Origin: Candidatus Accumulibacter necessarius
GTDB taxonomy: Bacteria > Pseudomonadota > Gammaproteobacteria > Burkholderiales > Rhodocyclaceae
Length of the DNA stretch: 64,000 bases
Assembly (NCBI GenBank): GCA_017302435.1
Contig: JAFLDL010000024.1
Coordinates: 1-64,000 of the forward strand
Direction: 5' to 3'
The position numbers were made by a program, and so were the translations under genes. Below, piece by piece: positions 1-9,636 of the stretch. Below the pieces are notes generated by a model. It was not told the origin of the DNA, searched no databases, and worked only from the letters and a program-made list of their open reading frames with translations. The number at the start of each line of letters is the position of its first letter. The first letter of the stretch is position 1.

Positions 1-1017
1 GTGCATCCAGAGGGGATCCGAAAATGGCAGCGACGCGGCCTCGGTCTCGTTCAGGATGCCGAGAATCTGGGCAGAGGCGATCGCCCCCGAGCTGGGCGGG
101 GGAAAGCCGCAGATCAGGTACGCCCGTTGGGGTACCACTTTTTCCGGGAGATAGGTGCTGCACAGGGGAGTGCGCCGCTGCGGCCGGTAGGCTGCCATGT
201 CGGCCATGCTCAGCTGGCCGGGGTTGCCCGGATGCCGCTGCACCTTGTCGACGATCGCCTGCGCGATCTCGCCGGTGTACAAGGCCTGTGATCCTTCCCG
301 GGCAATCCGGCGCAGGACGCTGGCCAGCTCGGGGTTGCGCAGTAGGTGACCGACAGCCAGTGGCTGACCGTCCTGGTCGTAGAAATAGGCCGCGGCCGGC
401 GCGTCTTTCCGCAGGTGTGGATCGGTGCTGAGCAGGGTGTGCAGACGCTGGCCGACCGGGAAGCCGTCCTCGGCCAGCCGGATCGCCGGCTCGAAGAGGG
501 TCGCCCAGGGTAGCCGGCCATACTCGGCATGCGCCATCTCGAGCATCCGCACGACGCCGGGTACACCCACGGCGCGGCCACCGACGACGGCCTCATGAAA
601 CGCCATCGCCTTGCCGTCCGCCTTGATGAACAGTCGCTCGTCGACCGACGCCGGCGCCGTCTCTCGCCCGTCGAAGGCGACCGTTGCGCGGCCATCGTGG
701 TAGAGCAGGAAGGCGCCGCCGCCAATCCCGCTCGACTGCGGCTCGACCAGGCCGAGCACCATCTGGGCGCCGATTGCCGCGTCGATCGCCGTCCCGCCAG
801 CTCGGAGCAAGGCCACACCGGCTTCGCTGGCCAGTGGATGCGCCGTCGCCACGGCAAACTTCCGCCCCTGCCAGCCAGTCTGAACGGTGCGCTCCGAGGT
901 ACCCTCTGGCTGGCGCGTGTCGGTCGCGCTGACGGCAGGTGGTCGGGTGGTCGACGGGAGGTGACCGCAGCTGGTGGCCAGCAATGCCGTGACCAGGGCG
1001 AGGCAGAGGACTTTCAT
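1..1017 (-). CDS. ggt: Gamma-glutamyltranspeptidase, N-terminal part (cut by window edge)
   Basis: Reading the minus strand from the ATG at 1017 gives 339 codons with no stop before the window edge, so the C-terminal half is missing. The product begins MKVLCLALVTALLATSC, a signal peptide with a possible lipid-attachment Cys17. It continues with the classic GGT N-terminal block (AHPLASEAG, GGTAIDAAIGAQ, VEPQSSGIGGGAF). GGT is a periplasmic N-terminal nucleophile hydrolase that cleaves gamma-glutamyl bonds, for example in glutathione. The autoprocessing site and catalytic Thr lie beyond position 1, so activity cannot be judged. Family assignment is firm. The lipoprotein call is tentative because the -3 residue is Ala. 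Confidence 0.9.
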   Translation of the reverse strand, partial: MKVLCLALVTALLATSCGHLPSTTRPPAVSATDTRQPEGTSERTVQTGWQGRKFAVATAHPLASEAGVALLRAGGTAIDAAIGAQMVLGLVEPQSSGIGGGAFLLYHDGRATVAFDGRETAPASVDERLFIKADGKAMAFHEAVVGGRAVGVPGVVRMLEMAHAEYGRLPWATLFEPAIRLAEDGFPVGQRLHTLLSTDPHLRKDAPAAAYFYDQDGQPLAVGHLLRNPELASVLRRIAREGSQALYTGEIAQAIVDKVQRHPGNPGQLSMADMAAYRPQRRTPLCSTYLPEKVVPQRAYLICGFPPPSSGAIASAQILGILNETEAASLPFSDPLWMH

Positions 1018-1141
1018 GGCTGGACTCCGATGGGCAGACCCCGGCTTTGTCTCATTCAGGTCGCCCGGGCGTCAAGAAAAAATTCGCTCGCCGATCTCGA
1101 TTGCTGGCCGCCGGTCCTTGTATTCGCAGGTATATCAGTAT

Positions 1142-2176
1142 ATGCTTATGGACATGTCAAACAATCCACAGGTGCGATCGAGAAAATGGCCGGCGCTGGT
1201 TGCCGGTCTGGCCGCCGCCGCTTCCCTTGCCGTACAGGCGCAGACACTTCCGGACAGGGTGGTGCAGTCGCATCTCGTCGATTTGACGCTGCCGGTGGAA
1301 GCGCTGGTCGAGGCGGTCAATCAGGCGACGCTGGCGGCGCAGGTCTCGGGCCGGGTCGTCGAAGTGCATGTCGACGCCGGGCAGGCAGTGAACAAAGGTG
1401 ATCTGCTGATGAAGATCGACGCCCGTGAAGCGAGCGAGGTGGCGGCCGGCGCCTCGGCACAGTATGTGAATGCCCGCGCCCACTACCAGCGAATGCTCAG
1501 CCTGCGTCAGCAAGGCTTCGTCAGCCCGGCCGCGGTGGACAAGGCGAAAGCGGATCTCGATGCGGCGCAGGCGACGCAGGGGCAGACGACGGTTGGCGTC
1601 GGCCACGCGACAGTGCGCGCACCCGTGTCCGGTATCGTCGCGGAGCGCTTCACCGAGCTTGGTGAAATGGCGGTTCCCGGCAAGCCGCTGCTGTCGATCT
1701 ACGAACCTGGTAGCCTGCGGGTCACCGGCAGCATCCCGCAGTACCGGCTGGCACAAATGCGCTCGGTACGGCAGGCCAAGGTCGAGTTTCCAGAACTGGG
1801 AAGATGGGTCGACGCAACCACCGTCAGTGTTCTGCCGACCGCAGATGCGGCGACACATGTCTCGTCGGTGCGCGTCGGTTTGCCGGCCGGAATCGCCGGG
1901 GTTGTTCCCGGCATGCACGCGCGGGCGCACTTCGTGATCGGTCGCGCCAACAAGCTGACCGTACCGCAGACAGCCGTTGTCCGGCGTGGTGAGGTCGCTG
2001 CGGTCTATGTGCAGGACGCGCAGGGGGTGCTGAGCCTGCGCCAGTTGCGTCTCGGCGAAGTGGTCGCGGCCGGCGAGGTTGAGGTGCTGGCCGGGCTGCA
2101 GGCTGGCGAGCGTGTGGTTCTCGACCCGGTGAAAGCTGCTATCCAGATCAAATCCGCGCGGCAGCAGGGCAAGTAG
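1142..2176 (+). CDS. RND efflux periplasmic adaptor (membrane fusion protein, HlyD-like)
   Basis: About 344 residues. The N-terminus holds a signal peptide (hydrophobic WPALVAGLAAAASLAVQAQ). A biotinyl-lipoyl-like hairpin follows (AQVSGRVVEVHVDAGQAV, then ATVRAPVSGIVAERF) around an alpha-helical coiled hairpin, then beta-barrel and membrane-proximal domains. It would link the inner-membrane RND pump encoded 4 bases downstream to an outer-membrane channel. No TolC-type gene is present nearby. The start is uncertain: in-frame ATGs at 1142, 1148 and 1154 all precede the signal peptide, and the reading frame stays open upstream to 974. The Shine-Dalgarno is weak. The substrate is not evident. Confidence 0.85.
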   Translation: MLMDMSNNPQVRSRKWPALVAGLAAAASLAVQAQTLPDRVVQSHLVDLTLPVEALVEAVNQATLAAQVSGRVVEVHVDAGQAVNKGDLLMKIDAREASEVAAGASAQYVNARAHYQRMLSLRQQGFVSPAAVDKAKADLDAAQATQGQTTVGVGHATVRAPVSGIVAERFTELGEMAVPGKPLLSIYEPGSLRVTGSIPQYRLAQMRSVRQAKVEFPELGRWVDATTVSVLPTADAATHVSSVRVGLPAGIAGVVPGMHARAHFVIGRANKLTVPQTAVVRRGEVAAVYVQDAQGVLSLRQLRLGEVVAAGEVEVLAGLQAGERVVLDPVKAAIQIKSARQQGK

Positions 2177-2180
2177 CGCG

Positions 2181-5100
2181 ATGGGCATTTCCGGCCGCAT
2201 TGCCCGCTTCTTCGCCAGTTCGCAAATGACCCCGCTGCTGGCGCTCGTGGCGCTGTTGCTGGGCGTGTTCGCGACGCTGATCACACCGCGTGAGGAAGAG
2301 CCGCAGATCGACGTGACCATGGCCGACGTGCTGATTCCCTTTCCCGGCGCGTCGGTGCGCGATGTCGAGAACCTGGTCGCGACGCCGGCTGAACAGGTGC
2401 TGTCGCGCATGTCGGGAATCGAGCATGTCTATTCGGTGTCGCGGCCGGGGCTGGCGGTGGTGACCGTGCAGTTCGCCGTTGGCGTCAAGTATGCCGATGC
2501 CGTCGTTCGCCTCTACGATACGGTGCATTCGCACCGCGACTGGCTGGCGCCGAACCTCGGCGTGCTCGAGCCGACGGTCAAGCCGAGAGGTATCGACGAC
2601 GTGCCGATCGTTTCGCTGACTTTCTGGACCGCCGACCCGGGGCGTTCCGCCTTCGACCTCCAGCAGGTGGCGCGCGCCGCCGAGACCGAATTGAAGCGTG
2701 TCAAGGGAACCCGTGATGTGTCTACGCTGGGTGGCCCCGATCACGTCGTGCGGGTGTTGATGGACAGCGAGCGGATGAATGCCCACGGTGTGACGCCGCA
2801 GGATCTGGCGGTGGCGCTGCGCGTCGGCAACGTACTGCAGTCCTCCGGCAGCCTGGTCGCCGGCAACCGCGAAGTCCTCGTCGAGACTGGTACCTACCTG
2901 GAATCAGCGGCGGACGTCAGGCAACTGGTGGTCGCCGTGCGCGGCAACCCCGGCGAGCGGAAGCCGGTGTTCATGGGCGATGTCGCGCGTGTCGAGGATG
3001 GGCCGGATCAGCCAGGCCGCTACGTCTGGCTGGGCAACCGTGATGGCGAGTTTCCGGCAGTGACCGTGCAGATCTCCAAAAAGCCGGGCGTCAACGCTGC
3101 CGACGTCGCCAACGCCGTGATCGAGCGCGTCGAATCGCTCAAGGGCACCTTGATTCCCGAGGGAATCGAGGTCACGGTGACCCGTAACTACGGCCAGACG
3201 GCGACCGACAAGGCGCAGAAGCTGATCGGCAAGCTGGTCTTCGCCACTGCTTTTGTCGTCGTGCTGGTCTTCTTTGCGCTCGGACGGCGCGAGGCGTTGA
3301 TCGTCGGCGTCGCGGTCACCCTGACGCTCTCGGCGACGCTGTTTGCCTCCTGGGCCTGGGGATTCACACTCAATCGCGTCTCGCTGTTCGCGCTGATCTT
3401 TTCGATCGGCATCCTGGTCGACGACGCTATCGTCGTCGTGGAAAACATTCACCGCTGGCAGATACTGCAGCCCGGTAAGCCGTTGCTCGAAATCATCCCG
3501 CTGGCGGTTGACGAAGTGGGCGGGCCGACGATTCTTGCCACCTTCACCGTGATCGCCGCACTGTTGCCGATGGCTTTCGTGACCGGCCTGATGGGGCCGT
3601 ACATGAGCCCGATTCCGATCAACTCTTCGCTGGGGATGTTCATTTCGCTGGCCATTGCCTTTGTCGTGACGCCGTGGCTGGCGGCACGCCTGCTGGCCAG
3701 CCCGGCGCACGCGGCGGCGCATGATGCCGCCGCTGGCTCGCCCGCCGCTGGCCGGCTCGACCGCCTGTTCCGTCGCCTGCTGTCGCCCTTCCTCGACCCG
3801 CAGCACGGCCAGAAGGCGCGCCGCTGGCTGCTGCTTGCCATCCTGCTGTTGATCCTTGGCTCCGTATCGCTCGCCGCGTGGAAGCTGGTCGTGCTCAAGA
3901 TGCTGCCCTTCGACAACAAGAGCGAGTTCCAGATTGTTCTCGACATGCCGGTCGGTACGCCGCTCGAGGAAACCGCGCGGGTCTTGCGGGAAATCGGCAG
4001 CGAGGTGGTCAAGGTCCCGGAAGTGAGCGATTACCAGGCTTATGCCGGGACCGCCAGCCCGATCAACTTCAATGGCCTGGTGCGTCAGTACTACCTGCGG
4101 GCGGCCCCGGAACTTGGCGACCTGCAGGTGAACCTGGTGGACCACAGGCAGCGCTCGCGGCAGAGTCACGAAATTGCCACGTCAGTGCGCGATGCGGTTG
4201 AGGCGATTGGTCGCCGCGCCGGCGGCAACGCCAAGGTGGTCGAAGTCCCGCCCGGGCCACCGGTTCTGTCGCCGATCGTCGCCGAGGTGTATGGGCCGGA
4301 CTACCGCGGCCAGATCGCGGTGGCCGGAGAAGTGCGCCGGGTGTTCGAGGCAGATCCGGATCTGGTGGCGATCGACGATTCGGTCACCGCCGACGGCAGC
4401 AAGACGATTCTGCATGTCTTGCAGAACAAGGCGGCGCTGCTCGACGTCGCACAGAGCGACATCGTCGACGTGGTCCGCATGGGCTTGGCCGGCGAAGACG
4501 TCACGCCGGTGCATAACACCGATTCGAAGTTCGAAATTCCGGTACGGTTGACCTTGCCCGCCGAGCAGCAGAGTTCGCTCGACGCGTTGCTGAAGCTGCG
4601 CGTCCGCTCGCGCGACGGCCACCTGGTCCCGGTCTCGGAGCTGGTCGAAGTGCGCGAGCTGCCGCGAGAGAAAGTGATCTACCACAAGGACCTGCTGCCG
4701 GTGGTCTACGTTGTCGCCGACATGGGCGGCAAGCTTGATTCACCGCTTTACGGCATGTTTGCTGCACGCGGCGACATCGTTGGCCGGCCGCTCGACGGCC
4801 TCGAAGGCGGTGCCGGTACGCTTGGCGAATACTTCATCCGCCAGCCGGCCGCTCCCGACGCCGGCTACAGCATCAAGTGGGACGGCGAGTGGCAGATCAC
4901 CTACGAGACCTTCCGCGACATGGGCATTGCCTACGGCGTCGGCCTGATCCTGATCTACCTGCTCGTCGTCGCCCACTTCAAGAGCTATCTGGTGCCGCTG
5001 ATCATCATGGCGCCGATCCCACTGACCATCATCGGCGTCATGCCGGGGCACGCGCTGCTTGGCAGTCAATACACCGCGACCTCGATGATCGGCATGATCG

Positions 5101-5396
5101 CACTCGCCGGAATCATCGTCCGCAACTCGATCCTGCTGGTCGATTTCATCCGCCAGCAGCTCGCCGAGGGAGTCGACCTGCGCGAAGCGATCATCCAGTC
5201 CGCCGCCGTGCGCGCCAAGCCGATCGCGCTGACCGCGCTGGCGGCGATGCTCGGTGCGCTGTTCATCCTCGACGACCCGATCTTCAACGGGCTGGCGATC
5301 AGCCTGATCTTCGGCATTTTCGTCTCCACCCTGCTGACGCTGGTGGTGATCCCGGTGTTGTACTACGCAGCCTTCAGAAAGGAGTACCCAGCATGA
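2181..5396 (+). CDS. RND efflux transporter permease (AcrB/HAE-type)
   Basis: 1071 residues, the usual length for an RND permease. TM1 is near residue 15, followed by a large periplasmic loop and a TM2-TM6 block. TM4 carries the proton-relay motif GILVDDAIVVVENIHRW around residue 414. A second periplasmic loop and the TM7-TM12 block (MIGMIALAGIIVRNSILLVDF) complete it. It should export a small hydrophobic or organic substrate by proton antiport, working with the adaptor just upstream. The paired acidic residues resemble drug-type (HAE) pumps more than metal pumps, but the substrate is unknown. Its stop overlaps the start of the DUF2892 gene (ATGA), which supports one operon. Confidence 0.93.
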   Translation: MGISGRIARFFASSQMTPLLALVALLLGVFATLITPREEEPQIDVTMADVLIPFPGASVRDVENLVATPAEQVLSRMSGIEHVYSVSRPGLAVVTVQFAVGVKYADAVVRLYDTVHSHRDWLAPNLGVLEPTVKPRGIDDVPIVSLTFWTADPGRSAFDLQQVARAAETELKRVKGTRDVSTLGGPDHVVRVLMDSERMNAHGVTPQDLAVALRVGNVLQSSGSLVAGNREVLVETGTYLESAADVRQLVVAVRGNPGERKPVFMGDVARVEDGPDQPGRYVWLGNRDGEFPAVTVQISKKPGVNAADVANAVIERVESLKGTLIPEGIEVTVTRNYGQTATDKAQKLIGKLVFATAFVVVLVFFALGRREALIVGVAVTLTLSATLFASWAWGFTLNRVSLFALIFSIGILVDDAIVVVENIHRWQILQPGKPLLEIIPLAVDEVGGPTILATFTVIAALLPMAFVTGLMGPYMSPIPINSSLGMFISLAIAFVVTPWLAARLLASPAHAAAHDAAAGSPAAGRLDRLFRRLLSPFLDPQHGQKARRWLLLAILLLILGSVSLAAWKLVVLKMLPFDNKSEFQIVLDMPVGTPLEETARVLREIGSEVVKVPEVSDYQAYAGTASPINFNGLVRQYYLRAAPELGDLQVNLVDHRQRSRQSHEIATSVRDAVEAIGRRAGGNAKVVEVPPGPPVLSPIVAEVYGPDYRGQIAVAGEVRRVFEADPDLVAIDDSVTADGSKTILHVLQNKAALLDVAQSDIVDVVRMGLAGEDVTPVHNTDSKFEIPVRLTLPAEQQSSLDALLKLRVRSRDGHLVPVSELVEVRELPREKVIYHKDLLPVVYVVADMGGKLDSPLYGMFAARGDIVGRPLDGLEGGAGTLGEYFIRQPAAPDAGYSIKWDGEWQITYETFRDMGIAYGVGLILIYLLVVAHFKSYLVPLIIMAPIPLTIIGVMPGHALLGSQYTATSMIGMIALAGIIVRNSILLVDFIRQQLAEGVDLREAIIQSAAVRAKPIALTALAAMLGALFILDDPIFNGLAISLIFGIFVSTLLTLVVIPVLYYAAFRKEYPA

Positions 5397-5620
5397 CGAC
5401 CGATCGTGCCGTACGCATCATGGCCGGCAGTTTCATCCTGATTTCACTCGCCCTCGGCGTGCCGGAGAGCCCGCTCTTCGTCTCGAAGCATTTCCTCTGG
5501 TTTACCGCCTTCGTCGGGGCGAACCTGTTCCAGAGCGGTTTCACCCGTTTTTGCCCGGCCGAGAGCATCATGGTCAAACTCGGTATCAAGCGCCTCGACG
5601 AGTCGTCCTGCGGGCGCTGA
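5393..5620 (+). CDS. DUF2892 family small membrane protein
   Basis: 75 residues starting at the ATG that overlaps the permease stop codon by four bases. The sequence MTTDRAVRIMAGSFILISLA, a second hydrophobic stretch (FLWFTAFVGANLFQSGF), and the ending FCPAESIMVKLGIKR match the YgaP-like transmembrane domain (DUF2892). In other proteins this domain follows rhodanese modules or stands alone. It probably forms a two-helix hairpin in the inner membrane. Its overlap with the RND gene suggests translational coupling. Its role is unknown. The CPAE motif is typical of the family. Confidence 0.8.
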   Translation: MTTDRAVRIMAGSFILISLALGVPESPLFVSKHFLWFTAFVGANLFQSGFTRFCPAESIMVKLGIKRLDESSCGR

Positions 5621-5676
5621 CGCGCCAGCCAGACTCGGTCCAGCAGGACTGGGTTGCAGACCGCTTGCTCGGGGTA

Positions 5677-5704
5677 TTCCGAACACCTTTTCACGGTGTC
5701 GGAA
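5677..5704. terminator. Hairpin between convergent RND and LysE/cbb units
   Basis: A left arm TTCCGAACACC (one bulged A) pairs with GGTGTCGGAA across the loop TTTTCAC. It lies in the 178-base gap between the converging DUF2892 and LysE genes. It lacks a clear U-tract on either strand, so it may be a weak or bidirectional terminator. Confidence 0.4.
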
Positions 5705-5798
5705 CGGGCTTCACCCGGCCGATCACGAGGCGCGTTCCCGACCCGGCTCGGTTGAGAAGTATTCGCCGACGCAAGGCGTAAGATTCGGTAACATGGGC

Positions 5799-6431
5799 TC
5801 AGCGATTGCTCACCGTGCTCAGGGCAATACCCGCAGCCATGAACGATCCGCCCGCAAGCCGGTTGATCAGGCGCTGTCGCCGCGGGCTGGTCAGCCATAG
5901 CCGGAGCGCGGCACCCCCGTAGACGTAGGCCAGTTGCCAGCTGCTCTCGATGACGTAGAAAGTGACGGCCAGAGCCAGCCATTGTGGCAGTTGCGGCATG
6001 TCGGCGCGGGTGAATTGCGGAAAGAGGGCGGCAAAAAACACAAAGGCCTTCGGGTTGCTCATCGCCACCAGAAAGCCCGTTCGAAAGCGTTGCCCGCCAC
6101 TGATCGGTTCATCCACGATGGCAACGGGGGTGCAGGCGGTTTCCCCGACCGGCGCGAACCAGGCTTGATAGCCCAGCCATACCAAGTATGCGGCACCGGC
6201 GTACTTGACCAGAGCAAACACCGTCTCCGACGCCGCCAGCAAGGCACCCAGCCCGGCAACCGAGGCAGCCATGATCAGGCCCAGCGCGCACAACAGACCC
6301 GCCATCGTGGGCAAGGCGCCACGCACGCCAAACCGTATGCCATGGCTCATCGCCAGCAGCATGTTGGGGCCGGGGGTGGCGGAGACAAAAAATACGGTGA
6401 CGACGAAAAGTAGCCAGGTGTTCAGATGCAC
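5799..6431 (-). CDS. LysE/RhtB family amino-acid exporter
   Basis: 210 residues with about six hydrophobic segments. It has the family's N-terminal signature (FVSATPGPNMLLAMSHGIRFG) and the conserved NPKAFVFFAALFPQF block in the middle. Members of this family export amino acids or derivatives such as homoserine, threonine or lysine. The substrate cannot be told from sequence. The gene starts 32 bases after the cbbO stop on the same strand, so it may be read through from the cbbM-cbbQ-cbbO transcript. A functional link to carbon fixation is not established. Confidence 0.88.
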   Translation of the reverse strand: MHLNTWLLFVVTVFFVSATPGPNMLLAMSHGIRFGVRGALPTMAGLLCALGLIMAASVAGLGALLAASETVFALVKYAGAAYLVWLGYQAWFAPVGETACTPVAIVDEPISGGQRFRTGFLVAMSNPKAFVFFAALFPQFTRADMPQLPQWLALAVTFYVIESSWQLAYVYGGAALRLWLTSPRRQRLINRLAGGSFMAAGIALSTVSNR

Positions 6432-6463
6432 GCACTTCTCCTTGCTATGGCGCAGGCAGCAGT

Positions 6464-8767
6464 CTACCGCGTCAGCGCCATGAACAGCTCGGGCAGCCTC
6501 TCCGGCAGCCGCTCGATGTTGTCGATCACCGCGTATCGCCCGCCGAAGATATCATGCACGTACTCGTCGGCCTTGCGGTCGAGGCTGATGCAGTAGGTGA
6601 ATATTCCCTGCTGCTCGAGTTCGCCGACAGACTTGCGGGCGTCTTCGATCAGCAGGCGTTCGTCCTGAACATCGACGTCCGAAGGTTGCCCGTCGGTCAG
6701 GATCAACATCAGCTTCTTCGCGGCTGGCTGCGCCGCGAGATAATGCGCCGCGTGGCGCATGGCGGCGCCCATTCGCGTCGAATAGCCGGCCTGCATGGCG
6801 GCGAGCCGGCGCTTGACGGGGTCGCCCCAGCCCTCGCTGAAGCCTTTGAGATGCAGGTAACGCACGTCGTGCCGGGTGTCCGAGTGAAAGCCCGCAATCG
6901 CCAACGGGTCGCCAAGCTGCTCGATGGCCCAGGCCAGCAGGGATACCGCCTCCTGACTCAGTTCGAGCACCGTCTGCTCGCCGTTGCCAACCCTGACCTT
7001 GTCGCCCAGCGACTCGGAGAGGTCAAGCAACAGCAGCACGGCCAGGTTGCGCCCGTTCGTACGGTGGCTCATGTTGATCCGCGGGTCGGGAGTGGCGCCG
7101 CTCTTGAAGTCGATCAGCGAGCGGATGGCGATGTCCAGGTCCAGTTCGCTGCCATCTTCCTGGTAGCGGACGCGCACCCTGTCCTGCGGGCGCAGCAGAT
7201 CGAGCAGGCGCTTCAGACGCCGCGCCAGCGCCGCGTGCTTGTCTAAAAGGCGATCGATCAGCGCGGCCTCCCCCGACGGATGCAGCGATTCGTAGAGGCT
7301 GACCCAGTCGGGGCGGTAGCTCTGGCTCTGATAGTCCCACTCAGGGTAGTGGCGCGGTGGCAGTCGGTCGACTTCGGCCGCCGCGGCCGTTGGTCGCAGG
7401 TCGAACATCTCCTCGTCGTCGCTGAGTTCGTGGAATCGCCAGAGGTGACGGTTATCGTCGCGGTAGGCGATCACCGTATCCGCGAAATGGACGTTCGCCA
7501 GCTGGTCGCTCTGCCGGCGGGTGCGCGCGACATAGGCGAGCGCGAGCGTGGCGACCGCCTCGCTGCTTGCTTCGCCGCTGGCCATCGTCTGCACGAAGCG
7601 CTCGACAAACTCGCGTAGCGCCGCGTCCTGGTAGCCGTGCGCGGGGTCGAGCAGTGCGCGCGAGAGCATTGCCAGTCGGTGGCGGAGGCAGGAATGCGTG
7701 GCCGGGTTACAGGCGCCTTCAGCAGGTGTGGGGTGCAGGGCGAGAAAAATGTGGCGCAGCGCCGGGTAGTGCCGCAGGATCAGCGTTTCGATGCGGCTGT
7801 CTTCGAAGATCTCGATCGCCATGCGCTGCATCGGGCTGAAGTTGTCGGCGAACAGCGGTGTGCTCCAGCGCCGGTGGCCGGCGATGTGCGCCAGGCTCGC
7901 CCGGTAGCGGTCGATTCCGCTCACTCCCAGGGCGTCGTCGAGGACGTCAGGCAGGCGAATTCCGGACGCGTCGTAGTAGGGCAGCAAAGGGGTAGACGCA
8001 TCCGCCTGCGCCGAATGGCCGGCCGGGTCAGTACTGCTGGCGTAGGGTACCAGCTGGGCGCTATCACCCCAGAGTCCCCGCAGGTAGAGATCGAGGAGGC
8101 GCTCGTGATCGACCAGCAACGTCCCGTGTCGTTCACGCTGAAACACCGCGCGGCTGTCGGCTGACTGCAGGCTGAAGTAGGCGCGCTGGCGCTCCGGGTG
8201 GTTGCCGTAGTTGCGGATTCCGTAGTCGACCCAGTTCTGCAGTCCACCGATCGCCAGGCGGTTGAGCAGGGTTGGTGCCTGCTCAAGGAAGTCGGGCAGG
8301 CCGGGGCTGGCGAAGCTCTTGTGAATCCCGTGAATCGAGCCGCTGGTGCGCTCCATCAGTTTTAGCGTGAGATCGAGGTAGTGCTGCATCTGCTCGCGCG
8401 AGGGAAGCCGGCGGGCTACCGCGGCCAGCGTCTGAAGGAAGGGGGTGATTGCCTTGCCATTCGGCGATTTCCAGATCACCTGGAGGGTGTGATTGATCGC
8501 CGGCAGCGCGTCTTCGCCAAGGATGCCGGCGGTCGACGGCCATTCTTCGAGGAAGGCGAGTAGCGGTTCGACGCCACGCCCCATGCGGCCGAGGAAGCGC
8601 CCGCAGTCGATGTAGGCGCTGACGCCTGCGGGCGAGAGTACGCGCAGCGCGTCGATCAGGCAGGCTTCGAAGACTTCACCGACTTGCGGGAAACGGCAGT
8701 CGAGTTGCGCGCGGTATGCCGCCAGGCGTTCGGGCCAGGCGGCATCCGGGCTCTCCGGGGAGGGCAT
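6464..8767 (-). CDS. cbbO: RuBisCO activase subunit CbbO (VWA protein)
   Basis: 767 residues from the ATG at 8767, 16 bases after the cbbQ stop. An upstream in-frame ATG at 8878 would overlap cbbQ by about 95 bases and adds non-conserved sequence, so I rejected it. The C-terminal third is a von Willebrand A domain with a complete MIDAS: DLSES near residue 579 and TDGQPSD near residue 690. In characterised systems CbbO binds the CbbQ hexamer. Through its VWA domain it targets inhibited RuBisCO, so that ATP hydrolysis by CbbQ frees bound sugar phosphates. Pairing with form II RuBisCO suggests the Q2O2 type. Confidence 0.93.
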   Translation of the reverse strand: MPSPESPDAAWPERLAAYRAQLDCRFPQVGEVFEACLIDALRVLSPAGVSAYIDCGRFLGRMGRGVEPLLAFLEEWPSTAGILGEDALPAINHTLQVIWKSPNGKAITPFLQTLAAVARRLPSREQMQHYLDLTLKLMERTSGSIHGIHKSFASPGLPDFLEQAPTLLNRLAIGGLQNWVDYGIRNYGNHPERQRAYFSLQSADSRAVFQRERHGTLLVDHERLLDLYLRGLWGDSAQLVPYASSTDPAGHSAQADASTPLLPYYDASGIRLPDVLDDALGVSGIDRYRASLAHIAGHRRWSTPLFADNFSPMQRMAIEIFEDSRIETLILRHYPALRHIFLALHPTPAEGACNPATHSCLRHRLAMLSRALLDPAHGYQDAALREFVERFVQTMASGEASSEAVATLALAYVARTRRQSDQLANVHFADTVIAYRDDNRHLWRFHELSDDEEMFDLRPTAAAAEVDRLPPRHYPEWDYQSQSYRPDWVSLYESLHPSGEAALIDRLLDKHAALARRLKRLLDLLRPQDRVRVRYQEDGSELDLDIAIRSLIDFKSGATPDPRINMSHRTNGRNLAVLLLLDLSESLGDKVRVGNGEQTVLELSQEAVSLLAWAIEQLGDPLAIAGFHSDTRHDVRYLHLKGFSEGWGDPVKRRLAAMQAGYSTRMGAAMRHAAHYLAAQPAAKKLMLILTDGQPSDVDVQDERLLIEDARKSVGELEQQGIFTYCISLDRKADEYVHDIFGGRYAVIDNIERLPERLPELFMALTR

Positions 8768-8783
8768 GGCAGCCGTTTGCGGC

Positions 8784-9587
8784 TCAGGCGAACGTGGCGT
8801 CGATCGCGTGATCGAGCGTGTCGCGGATGTCGCGGTCGTCGGTGATCGGTCGCACCAGTGCCATCCGGCAGGCGTCATGCGGGGTGACGCCGCCCTTGAT
8901 CAGCGTTGCCGCGTAGACCAGGAGGCGTGTCGAGATGCCTTCGTCGAGGCCGTGCCCGCGCAAGCGGCGGGCGACAGCGCCGATGCTCACGAGTTGCGCA
9001 GCGGTGGTCGCATCGATGCCGCTTTCGCTGACCAGGATCGTCGTTTCGAGGGCAGCATCGGGGTAGTCGAACTCGAAGGCGGCGAAGCGCTGCTTGGTCG
9101 ACTGCTTGAGGTCTTTCATCAGGCTCTGGTAGCCCGGGTTGTACGAGATGACCAGCTGGAAGTCGGCGTGGGCGTGGATCAGTTCGCCCTTCTTGTCGAG
9201 CGGCAGCGTCCGTCGGTGGTCGGTCAGCGGGTGAATGACCACCGTCGTGTCCTGACGCGCTTCGACGATTTCGTCCAGGTAGCAGATCGCGCCGATACGG
9301 GCAGCGGTGGTCAAAGGGCCATCGAGCCAGCGGGTGCCGTTGGCTTCCAGCAGGTAGCGGCCGACGAGATCGGAGGCGGTCATGTCTTCGTTGCAGGCAA
9401 CCGTGATCAGCGGCTTGCCGAGTTTCCAGGCCATGTATTCGATAAAGCGCGACTTGCCGCAGCCGGTCGGTCCCTTGACCATCACGGGCAACCGCGCTGC
9501 ATAGGCGGCCTCATAGAGCGCCACCTCATTCCGCTGCGGCTGGTAGAAAGGTGCTTGAAAAACCTTGAACTGCTCCCTGTCGGTCAT
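8784..9587 (-). CDS. cbbQ: RuBisCO activase AAA+ ATPase CbbQ (MoxR family)
   Basis: 267 residues. Walker A is GPTGCGKS at residues 39-46, Walker B ends in LDE at about 104-106, and a sensor-like region includes VISYNPGYQ. It matches the short MoxR-type AAA+ CbbQ/NorQ/GvpN group. Its position between cbbM and cbbO identifies it as CbbQ rather than NorQ. Hexameric CbbQ hydrolyses ATP to remodel inhibited RuBisCO together with CbbO. The gene follows cbbM after 106 bases containing a hairpin, which probably lowers its expression relative to RuBisCO. Confidence 0.94.
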   Translation of the reverse strand: MTDREQFKVFQAPFYQPQRNEVALYEAAYAARLPVMVKGPTGCGKSRFIEYMAWKLGKPLITVACNEDMTASDLVGRYLLEANGTRWLDGPLTTAARIGAICYLDEIVEARQDTTVVIHPLTDHRRTLPLDKKGELIHAHADFQLVISYNPGYQSLMKDLKQSTKQRFAAFEFDYPDAALETTILVSESGIDATTAAQLVSIGAVARRLRGHGLDEGISTRLLVYAATLIKGGVTPHDACRMALVRPITDDRDIRDTLDHAIDATFA

Positions 9588-9607
9588 TGCCTGTCCCTGT
9601 CTGCAGT

Positions 9608-9636
9608 AGCGGTGGAGAGCGTACTCCGCCACCGCT
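9608..9636 (-). terminator. Hairpin in the cbbM-cbbQ intergenic gap
   Basis: AGCGGTGG at 9608-9615 pairs perfectly with CCACCGCT at 9629-9636, with additional AG/CT pairing further in. There is no U-tract. A structure here could stabilise the cbbM 3' end or attenuate read-through into cbbQ, in line with the need for far more RuBisCO than activase. That role is inference. Confidence 0.45.

Noticed and set aside
529-1401. Plus-strand frame over the ggt N-terminus and the start of the efflux adaptor
   Set aside because: The minus strand of this stretch encodes a clear GGT signal peptide and N-terminal block, and the other plus frame encodes the adaptor.
2904-4169. 421-codon minus-strand frame inside the RND permease
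   Set aside because: Antisense to a well-conserved transporter, with Arg/Gln/His-rich sequence and no recognisable domain.
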